A DNA stretch of 64,000 nt from Pipra filicauda. Its lineage: Eukaryota > Chordata > Aves > Passeriformes > Pipridae. The stretch spans positions 310,001 through 374,000 of the forward strand of contig NW_024104453.1 of the NCBI RefSeq assembly GCF_003945595.2, read 5' to 3'. A model generated the notes under the pieces. The model saw only the letters and a list, made by a program, of their open reading frames with translations. It was not told the origin of the DNA and did not search any database. This document shows positions 24,489 through 35,300 of the stretch, in pieces (within the stretch, counting starts at the first letter, position 1; every line of letters starts with the position of its first letter). The position numbers and the translations under genes were made by a program.

Positions 24489-27400
24489 ATGCCCAAGTGA
24501 GAGCGGGGGGAACGGGGGGGCCGGGACCGGGCAGACCGGGCAGACCGGGCAGACTGAGCAGACTGAGCCCGGCTCGACTCGGCCCAGCCCAGCCCAGCCA
24601 CGCGGGGCCGATCCGGGGCTCACAGCGCAAGGGAGGGCTCTCAGTAACCCGCTTTTCCCTGTTCAGGTTTTACTGCGATTACTGCGACACGTACCTCACC
24701 CATGACTCGGTGAGTACCAAGAACATCAAAATAAACTTATTCGGGCTAAGACCACTGCTCATGACATAAGTGATATCACTTATTGTCTCCTGAAGAGGCT
24801 GTGCCGTGTTCCCGGCCCTCCCAGCGGGGCAGTGATGCTCCAGTGCCCGCGGGGGTCCGGGGAAGGCAGCTGGGGGGCCCTCGGGGCACCTTCTGCTTAA
24901 ACTGGGGGGTCAACACTTATCACACAAAGGTTTTGCGCATCTCCCGTCCTCTGACTGGGCACAAACCGAGCTGCTTTGTGCTGCTGAATTGCCTGTGTTT
25001 AAAATCAGACCGAGTCCTCAGTAATCTCTAGGTTTCTCTGATGTTTCCCAGCCCTCCGTGAGGAAAACCCACTGCAGTGGCCGGAAGCACAAGGAGAACG
25101 TGAAGGACTATTACCAGAAATGGATGGAGGAGCAGGCCCAGAGCCTGATTGACAAAACAAGTAAGGCCAATCCTTCCGTGACACCCCTGCCCTCCCCTGC
25201 CTCTCCTCTGACTGCTCTTCCCTGCTCCCACCTCAACTCGTTCTCACTGCCCTGGGGAAGTCAGGAGTGAAAACTTCACTTGGAGTTTTGATCTTGAGCT
25301 CTTCAGAGAGTGGGCTGCCTCAGGGAGCCTGAGGGCTCTGCCCACCCCCCAGCAGCTGAGGTTCCCTGCCCAGGCTGGGGGCAGTGTCTCTGTGTCTAGT
25401 GGTGTCCCACAGGGTCACACAACCACTTGTGCTCCCTGGTAGTGACACGTTTGTGTGAAGAGCACGAATAGGAATTCCAAAAGATAGGAAAGCAGACGTT
25501 AAAACGTCTGCGTTGTTGTTTTTCACACACTGTGATTGCTCACCCTCAGTTCCCAAGGGATATTTTTCCCTTGCTCTTAAAGCCTTGACTGAAACGTGTG
25601 TGTTCTGTGTCAGTTCCTGGGGCCCTTTCCCCCTTGCTTTCTTCTGAGGAATGGTTCTTCTCTCTGTGAAAGCAATACAAACACCAGACTTTGTGACAGC
25701 TCTCCTTGGATCACAGGATATCTTCAGGTGGAAAGGACCCTTTGGGTCACTGCCCCCACTCCTAGTTCTGTGCAGGACTGCCTAAGACTAAGCCCTGTGA
25801 CCCAGAGCATCACCCAGACGCTTTTTGAGCTCTGGCAGGCCCAGAGCCGTGCCCACTCCCCAGGGGAGTGTTCCAGTGTCCCACCACCCTCTGGTGGAAG
25901 AGCCTGTTCCTAAAACCTCCCATCTGGGCTTCCCCCGACGCATCCTCATTCCGTTTCCTTTTGCCCATTTCCCTTGTGATGCTTCCAGCCTTCCCATCTT
26001 TCGCCTTCCCCCTACTCGACTCCAGCCTTTTGAATTTCTGCCCTTGCCTTCCCCCCGTTCCCTGCTCCCTGTCCCTCCCAGCCCTTGCCCCGTTGCCATT
26101 CCAGCACAGCATGTCCCGGTGGAGCGCTGCGGATCCCGCCGTGTGTGTGGTGTTCCTGTCCCCGCCTGGGTGCCGTGGGGGTGTGACACAGCCCCCTGGT
26201 CCCCGTGTAACAGTGATTGTCTCCAGGAGTGCCAGGTGCTCCCGCCCGCAGGGACGTGTCCGGAGTCGGCTGCATGACGCGATGTTCTCTCCGCGGGGCA
26301 TGAACGGACGAGTCCCCCGGCGCTTCCTCGGCCTAGTAACTGGTTTTTTTTTCCCTGGGATTCTTTCTTTCCTTTTTTTTTTTTTTCTTTTCCCCCCCAA
26401 TGTAGCGGCTGCATTCCAGCAAGGGAAAATCCCACCGACGCCGTTCTCGGCACCACCTCCGGCCGGAGCCATGATCCCACCTCCTCCCAGCATCCGTAAG
26501 TCTCACCTGGCACTTTGGGACTGAGACCATGGCCCTCCTGGGGTGTGTGCCTTGTGGCCCTGACTTGGAAAGAAAAGTCCTTTTAGCTTGAAACCGAGTC
26601 AAGGCATTTTGAGCTTATGCTACCAAAGTGTGGGGGAGTTCTGTGTGGGGGCAGTCCAGCAGCACCCCAGTCCTCGGTGTGTCTGATTTCAGGGATGCTC
26701 AGACTGTCAGTAGCAGGGAGAGCCCCTCCATCTGTGGGGTTTCCCGTGCAGGCGGCTCCATCAGAACTGCCAGTGGTGTGTGGGTTTGGGTTGGGTTTTT
26801 TAAATAGAATAATTTTGATAACCTTTTGCACTTGAGCTGGCAAAGGGCCAAGAGACCTCCAGCCCCAAGTCTTGCTATTGGGAGTGGCAGTTCCCTGCAC
26901 TGGGTGTGCACAGCTGGAGTTGGCAACTAGCATATTCCTCTTCTGGGTCACCTGGCACCTGGAATCGGGGCTGGGAGTGAGGGAGGCAGATGTAAAGCCA
27001 CCAAGGCCTTAGTTACTGCCATGTGCCATGAGAGTGAATAACTGCATTGCCTGAGGGTGCTGGCTGCTTGCAGTGTGTAACTGTCTCTGTGTCCAGCTGG
27101 CCCCCCCCGGCCCGGGATGATGCCAGCCCCACACATGGGGGGGCCCCCGATGATGCCAATGATGGGCCCACCCCCCCCGGGAATGATGCCAGTCGGACCC
27201 GGTGAGTCTGGGATGGGGTGACTCTGTCGGGGGTGCTGGGGGGGTCTGAGGGATGTGTCCTGACCCACTGGTGACTGAGCTGTGGGGAGCAGGGCTGGGC
27301 TGGGCTGGGGGCACACTCTGCTCACACCTCTGTCACTGTTACCCCCCTGCATACAACAGTCTTACAACCACTCATTAAAGCCCCCTTACTCCTGGCTGAG

Positions 27401-28600
27401 AGTCACCAGCCCTCCCTGCACAGCTGAAATTATGGCTCTGGGAAGCTGTAGCTGTTCTTCCTCTACTCTGAGCAGTAATTTTTTAGGAATTTGGTGTCTG
27501 CAGCTCTCAGGTTTTGCACAAGGGGCACGTTTCTGCACTAAATGAATTTCACTGTTTAAAATATCTCAAGATAACGTGTTCTAGAGAAATAATGGGCCTG
27601 AAAAAGCTTTTTTTTAGAACTGTAAAGGCAAACTAAAAGGTCTTTGATCCATTCCACTCCTGAGTTTCCTGGCATTTGAAGAATTCTCAGGGGATGTCTC
27701 ACTGGAGCATTTCCCAGAACAGCTCTACAGGAACACACACATGTGCACTGAGAGTAGTGAAGTGTCTTTGCAATTACTGTCTTGTGGTAGAAAGTGTTCT
27801 GTAAGTGTTTTTAAAGCACAAGATAAGTACACAATCTGCAATATTCAGCAGCCTGGTGAAAATAAATGGCAAAGTGGGATGGAAACCATTATTTCAGGGC
27901 TGTGCAGCAAAGCCCATGCTTTTCCCTGGCCGTGCTCTTTCCCAGCTGGAAGAGGTGCCCGGTGCTTGTTCGTGGGCACATGGGAGGCTTTTGCAGCACT
28001 TTTCTCCAAACAAACTCTCCAGATCAGTAATTAAGCTCACGTGTCTCTCTCGTGACTGGCAATAATTTACCGGTGAATATTGTCAGGGTGGGTGTATAAC
28101 CTATGAGCTTGGTTCCTCCTCTGCTGATGGCTGAGCTCCTTCAGGGAACAGAATCCATCTCAGCAGCTTCCAGACTGGAAGTTCCTTGATGGGGGAGAGA
28201 ACCTGCCCACTGTACAGTGTGGAATTTCTCTCTGAGGGTGGGGAGGCCCTGGCACAGGTTACCCAGAGAAGCTGTGGCTGCCCCATCCCTGGAAGTGTCC
28301 AAGGCCAGGTTGGACGGGACTTGGAGCAACCCGGGCTAGTGGAAGGTGTCCCTGCCTGTGGAGTGGGCTGGAAGTAGGTCTTTAAGGTCCCTTCCAACGC
28401 AAAGCATTCCGTGTTCTGTGGTGACTGGGCATTGCTGTTCCCAATGTTCTCTAACGTCCTGTCTTTCCCCGGCAGCCCCCGGGATGAGGCCACCCATGGG
28501 AGGACACATGCCCATGATGCCGGGGCCCCCGATGATGAGACCCCCCTCCAGACCCATGATGGTGCCAACCAGGCCGGGAATGACCCGTCCAGACAGATAA
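24489..28600 (+). CDS. SNRPC: SNRPC, U1 small nuclear ribonucleoprotein C
   Basis: U1-C protein of the spliceosomal U1 snRNP; it stabilises pairing between U1 snRNA and the 5' splice site. Coding exons are 24489-24496, 24667-24709, 25052-25160, 26406-26495, 27097-27201 and 28476-28600. They total 480 nt = 159 residues plus stop, the same length as human. Residues 1-30 form the matrin/U1-C type C2H2 zinc finger, with ligands C6, C9, H24 and H30 ([31 protein letters not shown]). The helix [13 protein letters not shown] follows. Residues about 60-159 are Pro/Met/Gly-rich with repeated PPMM, GMMP and RPPM motifs, ending GMTRPDR. The first coding exon contributes only ATG CCC AA before the donor. 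The gene lies head-to-head with ILRUN (797 bp between start codons) and 616 bp upstream of BLTP3A on the same strand. Nearly identical to the human protein as recalled; identification is very secure. Confidence 0.98.
24527..24570 (+). repeat. 10-bp tandem repeat in SNRPC intron 1
   Basis: gggcagaccg repeated with drift to agcagactga, about four copies, immediately after the first SNRPC coding exon. Confidence 0.75.
25161..26405 (+). other. SNRPC intron 3
   Basis: 1.2 kb. It contains a CR1 fragment (about 25705-25980) and then a pyrimidine-rich stretch ending in T/C tracts (26341-26399) that form the polypyrimidine tract of exon 4. The other SNRPC introns are 24497-24666, 24710-25051, 26496-27096 and 27202-28475. 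Confidence 0.8.
25705..25980 (-). mobile_element. CR1 LINE fragment, minus orientation
   Basis: Matches the reverse complement of the avian CR1 3' region as I know its consensus: ggatcacaggatatcttcag, ggtggaaaggacccttt, gacgctttttgagctctggc, gttccagtgtcccaccaccc and ctggtggaagagcctgttcc. It is 5'-truncated and diverged, with no reverse transcriptase coding left. Confidence 0.85.
26496..27096 (+). other. SNRPC intron 4
   Basis: 0.6 kb with no recognisable feature besides a GT-rich patch at 26775-26800. Confidence 0.7.
27202..28475 (+). other. SNRPC intron 5
   Basis: 1.3 kb. The last 250 bases before exon 6 are mostly a second CR1 fragment; the rest is featureless. Confidence 0.75.
28225..28420 (+). 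mobile_element. CR1 LINE 3'-end fragment, plus orientation
   Basis: Close to the avian CR1 3' consensus: gaggccctggcacaggttac, ccagagaagctgtggctgcc, ccatccctggaagtgtccaa, ggccaggttggacgggactt, ggagcaacccgggctagtgg and ctttaaggtcccttccaacg. The terminal short repeat typical of CR1 (attctatg) is degraded to attccgtgttctgtg. It ends 56 bases before SNRPC exon 6. Confidence 0.92.
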
Positions 28601-28840
28601 AGGTGGAAATGGAGCTGCCTTTTCATATTGGGATCTTCCGCATGGCAAATACCACAGACCCATGTCCCTGGGGTTTTGTGCTGGGTGTGTGCAGGGGCTC
28701 TGCCGTCACCTCAGCATGGACACACCCTGCACTGACTGCTGGATGGGGTCTGGCTTTTGGGGCGTTCTTTTTAGCTGTGTTATATTTTACCCCCCACTGA
28801 GTCGTAAAAATAACAATAAAACATTGATGTTGTTTCCATA
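28601..28840 (+). other. SNRPC: SNRPC 3' UTR
   Basis: Short 3' UTR between the stop codon and the cleavage region, about 240 bases long if the AATAAA at 28815 is used. Confidence 0.8.
28815..28820 (+). terminator. SNRPC: SNRPC polyadenylation signal
   Basis: Canonical AATAAA 215 bases after the stop. It is followed by the T/G-rich cattgatgttgtttcc, suitable as a downstream element. Confidence 0.85.
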
Positions 28841-28879
28841 GGACTCTGAGCCTTGTTCTGGACCCTCTCCAGGGGAAGG

Positions 28880-29215
28880 ATGTAGGTGGGAAGCGGTGCT
28901 GGGGCAGTGCTTGTCTGGGGGGGGCGCGGGGGGCTCAGGGCTGACGGGAGTGGTCCCAGGGTGGTCCCAGGATCTCCCGGGAGGGGTCCTGGGGGTCCCG
29001 GGAGGGGTTCGGGGTCCCGGGGCCGCCCCTTCCCCGAGCGCGGCGGGGGCGGGGGCGGGGGGCGGTGCCAAAGGGGCGGTGCCGAAGGGGGCGGGGCGAG
29101 GGGAAGGGGGCGGGGCGAGTGAAGGGGGCGGGCGGTGCCGAAGGGGGCAGGCCGTGCGGGGCGGGCGGTGCGCGATGGGGTCCCGCCGCCCGCGGGCCTG
29201 ACCCGCCGGCCCGGC
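28880..29215 (+). promoter_or_regulatory. BLTP3A: BLTP3A CpG-island promoter with GC boxes
   Basis: G-rich CpG island starting about 60 bases after the SNRPC polyadenylation signal and running into intron 1 to about 29960. Sp1-type GGGGCGGGGC occurs at 29088-29097 and 29107-29116 within a repeated gaagggggcggggcgag. A third, variant copy lies near 29121. No TATA box is seen. Confidence 0.8.
29175..29201 (+). other. Short upstream ORF before BLTP3A
   Basis: An ATG in strong context (gcgATGg) opens an eight-codon frame (MGSRRPRA) that stops 14 bases before the main start. It would act as a uORF only if transcription begins upstream of 29175. Confidence 0.5.
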
Positions 29216-29279
29216 ATGGCGGGCATCATCAAGAAGCAGATCCTGAAGCACCTCTCCCGGTGAGGCTCCCGCTCCCCAC

Positions 29280-29310
<31 letters not shown>

Positions 29311-32300
29311 CTCCTCCTCCTCCTCCCGGGGGTCTGCGGGGGGCGAGGGCCGGGCCTGAACGGGGGTTTGGGGACCGCCGGGCAGCGGCCTGGGGAGCTC
29401 CCGGAGGGGGCTGAGGGTCCGGGGGGCTGCGGAGCCGCCGGGCCTGGGGCTGTCCGGGGCTCGGGGGTGCCGAGCAGTGGGCCCGGCCCGGCCCGGCTCT
29501 GCCGCCCGGCCCACGGGGTCTGAGCCCGGGCCAATGCCCGGTACCGGTTCCCGGTGTCGGTTCCCGGTGCCCGGTGCCGGTTGCCTGGTGTCGGTTCTCG
29601 GTGTCCGGTGCTGGTTCCCGGTACCAGTGCCCGGTGCCGGTGCCGGCCCTGAGCGGGGCAGGGCGATGGAGGTTCGGGGGGCGGGCGGGGAGCGGGATCA
29701 GCCCCGCAGAGCCCGGGCGGGGCCGCACCGGCGCTCGGGGGCCGCTCGCGTTCCGTCGCTCCCGGTGGGTTCCCGGGCGGGCCGCGGGGCGGGAGCGGGC
29801 GCTCCCTGGTGCGGACCCGCGGCCGCAGCCCCTGCTCGGGCCGGGCCTTCTCTGCCCTGGGACAAAAGGCCCGCGTTGTCTCCCGGCCGCGGGCTCGTCC
29901 CGCCTCTCTGCGGGATCGGTGTCACGGACGGCAGGAGCCGTGTCGGAGGGGGCAGGTGAGGGCACCGCTCTCTGCTTCTCCTCTGCGCTCCCCGAGCTGC
30001 GGCCGGGCAGGTCCTCCCCGTCTCTGCTGCTGGAGACGCTCGGGTGCAGAGCGAGGGGCCCGGAGTGACCCGTGCGGGCTCTGTGGCTTCAGGGCTGGAG
30101 CGAGACCCGCGAATCCCGACCCTCTGGGGGTGCCTGGAGCCCCACACTGTCCCTACACACTGTGGGCTCAGTGCAGGGTCTGTGTGCTCGGAGTCACCAG
30201 TTGCTCGGTGCTCCAGCTCCCTTGGCACTGTCCTGGACAGAGAGTGATGGAGTTGCCCTGGGTGCTGGTTTAAACGGAATTCTGCATTGGGTTTGGGATT
30301 TGGACATCCCACACCTCCGAGTTTTGTCTCATTCCACCTCACACCGGCGTGTCACACTCAGTGCAGATTCATCCTCCTGGTCAGGAGGCACTGAAGTGTT
30401 TATACCATGGAGAGGTGGGTGAGAGCAGTTTGTAATGGAGGATGGAACAGAGCTGGGCTTTATCCTTGGGTGCTACTCCTGCATGTGTTGTTCTCATGGA
30501 CAATTCTCTTTCTGTACATAAATACACTTTTGCTGGTGCTTTTCCTTAATTTTGATTGTTGGTCTCCCTTACCTTGCACTGTTACAGCACTTTCCTGCCC
30601 CAAAGTGCCCCTTTCCCCCTCCAATCAGGCCTGATAATGTTCACCTGTGTCTCCTTTGGGCCGTTCCAAGGAAGACAAAGAGTCCCAAAACATTCTGCAG
30701 CTCTGCCTGTTTACCTACTGGACTTTGGCTTTTGGGTGCTTGGTCTGATCCTGCCCCTCTCTTGCACAAGGATTGTGGATGTTTTGCAGAAATGCAGTTC
30801 GAAAACAGTTTAATGGTGTATAAAAAGATGAAGTTTTTTCCGTTCTGGTTTTGTTTCCTCTAAATACCTCGACTTCACCCTCCCTTTGGGTTTTCTTTCA
30901 GCCATGCTCATTTGCCTGGAAGAATTTTGCTACTGAATCATTAATCTACCTTTATTTTTTTGGTCACATTTGCATATGAAATAATTCATTGTTCCTCTTG
31001 TTGTGTCTCCATTTGAAGTCGATTCCCCAGAGGGTGTGTTTTTGTTCCTTCTCTCCGTGGAGGTTTGCAAGGAGCAGTCAGGAGAGGGGCAGCAGGATCA
31101 GGGAACTGTGAATGAGGTGTGATCCCGTGTCACGTGTGTGACCCGGTGGCCGGTGGCGATGGTACAGCCGGGCTTTGCTCCCTTGTGGAGGTATTTGGGA
31201 AGGCTCAGCCTGTGTGTGCTTTAGCAGCTTAAATTCCTAGAGCAGGAGAATCTCAAAAGTTGCGGAGCTTTCACCATCTGTGCCTTTCACTCCTTTGTCC
31301 TATATTTAGCTTGGAAAAGCAAATAGATTAGGTGCTTTCACTTCTTGGTGCTTCCAGGCAGGCACAGTGCTGGTTCTCAGGGAGAGTGTTTGGAACCCAA
31401 CGTCAGGGGCTCCCTGTGAGCCCCCCGGGGATCAGCCCCTGCTCTGGGCTGGGGCCCTGTCAGCTGCCTGGACATCAGCTGCTGGTTGTGTGTGTGGTTG
31501 TGTTTACCAGCCTGTCATTATTCACAGAAGCACATCTAATGCTTTAAAATAAAATCAGTGAGCTGCCTTTGCCTCTTCCTGGTCTTGTTTGAAAGTAGCT
31601 TCTTCTCATTGTCTTTTTTCTTTAACCAGTGTCGGTGCAGCCACAGCAGATCCTTGTTCTCAGGGACAAAGGCTGTTTATCCACAAGTCCACTGCCCCAG
31701 CTTATTTCATATACCACCACTGCAGTGGAAATCCCTGCCAAAATTACTTTTATTTAATTGCATTGGAATGGTTTATCCCCTGCTGCCTCTAACAGCTGCT
31801 TTGTGACGTTCTCTTTTGGTACACGTGTTGAAGCGTGTGAGCTTGTGGAGTACCAGGCATCCAACAGCACACAGGACATGGCTCCCAGAGGAAATGCAGT
31901 GCAGTCCTGCTGCTGTGAGGAGATGAAAGCTGGTGTCAGCAGAGGAACAGTGGGGCTGGGGCTTGGGGGCAGGTCTGAATGCAGGGGAAGGAGACCACAA
32001 GTGTGTCTCGCTGTAACAGGAGCCCTGGAGAATGGCAGCTGAGGAGAAACTCTGGGAATATCAGAAAGAAGGATGAGAAGGAAGCAGAGGAGAAATGAGA
32101 GAGGAGTTGGCTGAGGTAACACCAGCATAGGTGTTGCCAGAAAGGAAAACCAGCACAGGAAACGAGACCTGTTTGCTGAGGAGAGCGCAGAGCTGGAGCT
32201 GCTGCTCTGGGCAGATGTGTAACAGATGTGCACCACAGAAATTTGGGGATATCAGGCTGTGAATTTGGCAAACTGTCCTCAGGACAGTATGGAGCCACCT

Positions 32301-35300
32301 TTTTGGGTAAGTAAGATGGGCTTTAGAAACAGAATTTAAAAAACCTGCTAGAGAACAGACCCGTGGAGCAGCCTGGGAGGGTGTAACACTGTGGTGCTTG
32401 TCAGTGTAGGTCAGGTACTTGGCCAGGAGAAACAGCCTCGTGCAGCTCCCTGTAATAGTGCTGCACCTTGGTGGAGCTTTCCCTCATTCCCAGGGATTGG
32501 GTTGTACATCCCTTTTTCTGGGCGAGGTTGCCTTGCTTTCTCCCCTCTGCCACTTGCAGTTGCACCAGTCGTTGCAGCTGACGAAGCTGCTGGGAGTGGG
32601 TAAGTGAAGAGCTTGGGAGGGCCCCTGGTGTATCTTTAGCTTGTTCCAGATCCCTTTGGCAGCAGGAACTCGTGGGTGTCGCAGCGTGTGCTGAGCAGGG
32701 ACCGCGTGGGCTTCCGGGGGCTGCTGTTTCCCAACTTGGATATGAGGATCTCGGAATCCCTTCCTGGCCCTAAGGATGCCTTTGGCATTACCCCTTCCAC
32801 GCAGTTGTGCTACTTCTATGCCAACACAAAGGTCTGAGAGCCGGGTCCCAGCCCCAGCCCTGCGCTGTGCTGCCAGCCCTGCCTGTTCCGCGGGGGGCCT
32901 TGGAGCCTTCTGGAACTCAGTGCTCGGAACTGTGAGTCCTTTCCTGCTCCCTGTCCATCCCCACCATCAGAGTCCTGCACTCAGGCCAAGGCAGGGCAGA
33001 GAAAGGCCATTGCAGCTGTGGTCACCCTGCCAGGGGTGAGAGACTCTGGGGCTGGAATGGCAGAGGTGAGATCCCGTGCTTACAGCTCTTGCCCAAGCGC
33101 TGCAGCCTGGACGTCGCTGTGAGAGAGCAGAGCCCGAGTTCCTGTTTGCTCTGTTTGCTTCCCCCTCGCCGTGACGTGTTTTGCAGCATCGCTGCGTGCT
33201 CGAGAGCTGTGCTGCAGCTGTGCCCTTGCTGCAGTCACAGGATGGCACGTGCAGCTCCTGAGGGCTGTTGGGCACCCTCTGAGTTTGGAAGAGCTACCAC
33301 TGTAAGAGACGTGTGCTTACCACCAACCTTCAGGCTTCTCCCAGCTTCCTGACCTTGATTATCAATTAAGCAATTTAACGAGCGTGGTGGGTAAGGAGGA
33401 AAGCAAGGAAATTGCATTTGGGAATGGCCTGAGGAAGGTACAGAAGCATGAGTGATTTAGGCAGCAAGAGCCCTGCCTTGGACAGAGGCTCTTCGTTAGA
33501 ATTGAGACCAAGTTTGCAATTTTGGCTTTAGCTGCCTTAATATCCTCCTTTGGTGATGAGGGAAATTTTTGTGATGATCTCTGAGGTGATCATTTGCCTA
33601 AAATAGCTGTTGCAGCAATGGCAAGTTCATGAAACCACAGAGCTGCCAGCGGTTAAACACTGATAAAAACCCCGTTACTCTTCCCTGTTCCTGCCGTTCA
33701 GTGGGGGCTGTTTGGCCAGTAACAGTTCCTTTGGTGCCCAGTGCCCCAGAGCACATGGTGGGTCCAGAGCATGGAGCAGCTCGTGGCAGGACACCATGAG
33801 GCAGTTTATGAGGAAAAAGCTCTGTCAGGTCCCAGCAGTGGCTGCACCAGCCCCAAACCACTGGCCACGAGCCGTCTCTGAGTTCTTGTGTGCTGTGCCC
33901 AGCAAGGCACATGAGGCTGGATGCAAACCCTTTACTCGATGTGTTAATTTGGAAATTTCTTATTTTCCCAGTACATTTTGATGGCTGTTTTTTACTTTTA
34001 AAAATTTTAATATCAAGGGATTTTAATATCAAGTCAAGACACAACCCCAGCTACAGGTAAAGTAGCACATACCTGCCACTGCTTTGTTCAAGACAGGGTG
34101 GGAAAAGGGAGTGGGCACAGACAGGACGTGGCATTTTCCCTTCACAGAGAGTAACCTCCAAAGACAGGGTTGCTGTGCTGCTCTTTGCCAGGAGAACTGA
34201 GTGGTCAGTTTTACAGAGCATGTGTCAGCTCCTGGGTGCAAGGCACTTCCAAACACTTCCCCTCGGCTCGAGACACGAGTGTGCCATTTCTGGAATGCTA
34301 AACAGACGCTTGTTGCAGCAGAAATAAACTGCACTTGAGTAGCTCAGGAGGAAAATGTGGCTGGAGCTCTGTCACAGCAACTCTGGGTCTGCAGAGCTCT
34401 GTGCTGGCCCTGTGGAACCTCTCCAGAGCCCTTGAGCTTCTGCCGTGGGAAGGGGCTGTCAAACAGGACTCTCCTCATTGCTCCTGTACTGCCTGAGCCT
34501 CCTCTGCAGGTCTTTGGCTGAGTCTGAGTGATGTAATAACCTTTAGTTTCTGCAGGTTGGGAACAGAACTGCAGATTGGATTGCAGGACGAAGAAGTGGG
34601 GCTTTGGACTAGTGCATGTATTTTTTCTGTTTCTTCCTAGTTTCCTTTTGTGTATTATTATTTGCTTGAGGTTTAGACTTGGGAAATTCCCTGGCAGCTG
34701 CTGAGGGTTTTCATTCCAGATTTGGGAGCGTGGGGCAGCTGGCATTTAAATTTCACTGAGTGTCCAGCTGAGGAGCTAGAAATAGTAAAGCAGCCCCTTT
34801 ACTCAGCGAGATGGAGTTCAGCCCCTGGCAGAGGCCAAGCCTCTTCTCTCAGATGGGTTCGTGGTTTGCTTTCCAGGTCTCCTGGTACCCCGTGTGGTGC
34901 TGTGGGTGTGGACCCAGGAGCACACCTGGTCTGGAGCATCTCAGCATTCAGAACCCTTCGGAGAAGTTTCTGTTTGGGACAAGAAAGTGTCCTCGAGGCC
35001 TGAGGGAGGCTGTAGGAGGAGTGAACCGATGTTCTGTTTTGTGTAATGGTTCAGACTCCTGTCTTATCTGCTTGGAAATGCTGATTTTTTCCCCTGCAAG
35101 TTTAACTTTGAATTGAAATTCTAAGCCTTTTTCTCTTAGCCATGTTGGGTTGCAGTAGGTGACGTGTAGCCAAGACAACTGATTACTCATCAGGATGTTT
35201 TGTGTTTGGCTTCGGGTGGCTGAGAGGTCCAGCCTTTCATTCAATGCAGTTGAGGCCTGGAAAAACAGAAAGCTGATAATGTAAAGCCATCAGCAGTGGC

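Noticed and set aside
25788..26513. Open frames up to 241 residues on the minus strand
   Set aside because: They are antisense to a CR1 fragment, pyrimidine tracts and SNRPC exon 4; a compositional artefact.
28780..29965. 392- and 244-residue minus-strand frames
   Set aside because: Shadows of the GC-rich BLTP3A promoter and of the TCC repeat (poly-Glu or poly-Gly runs).
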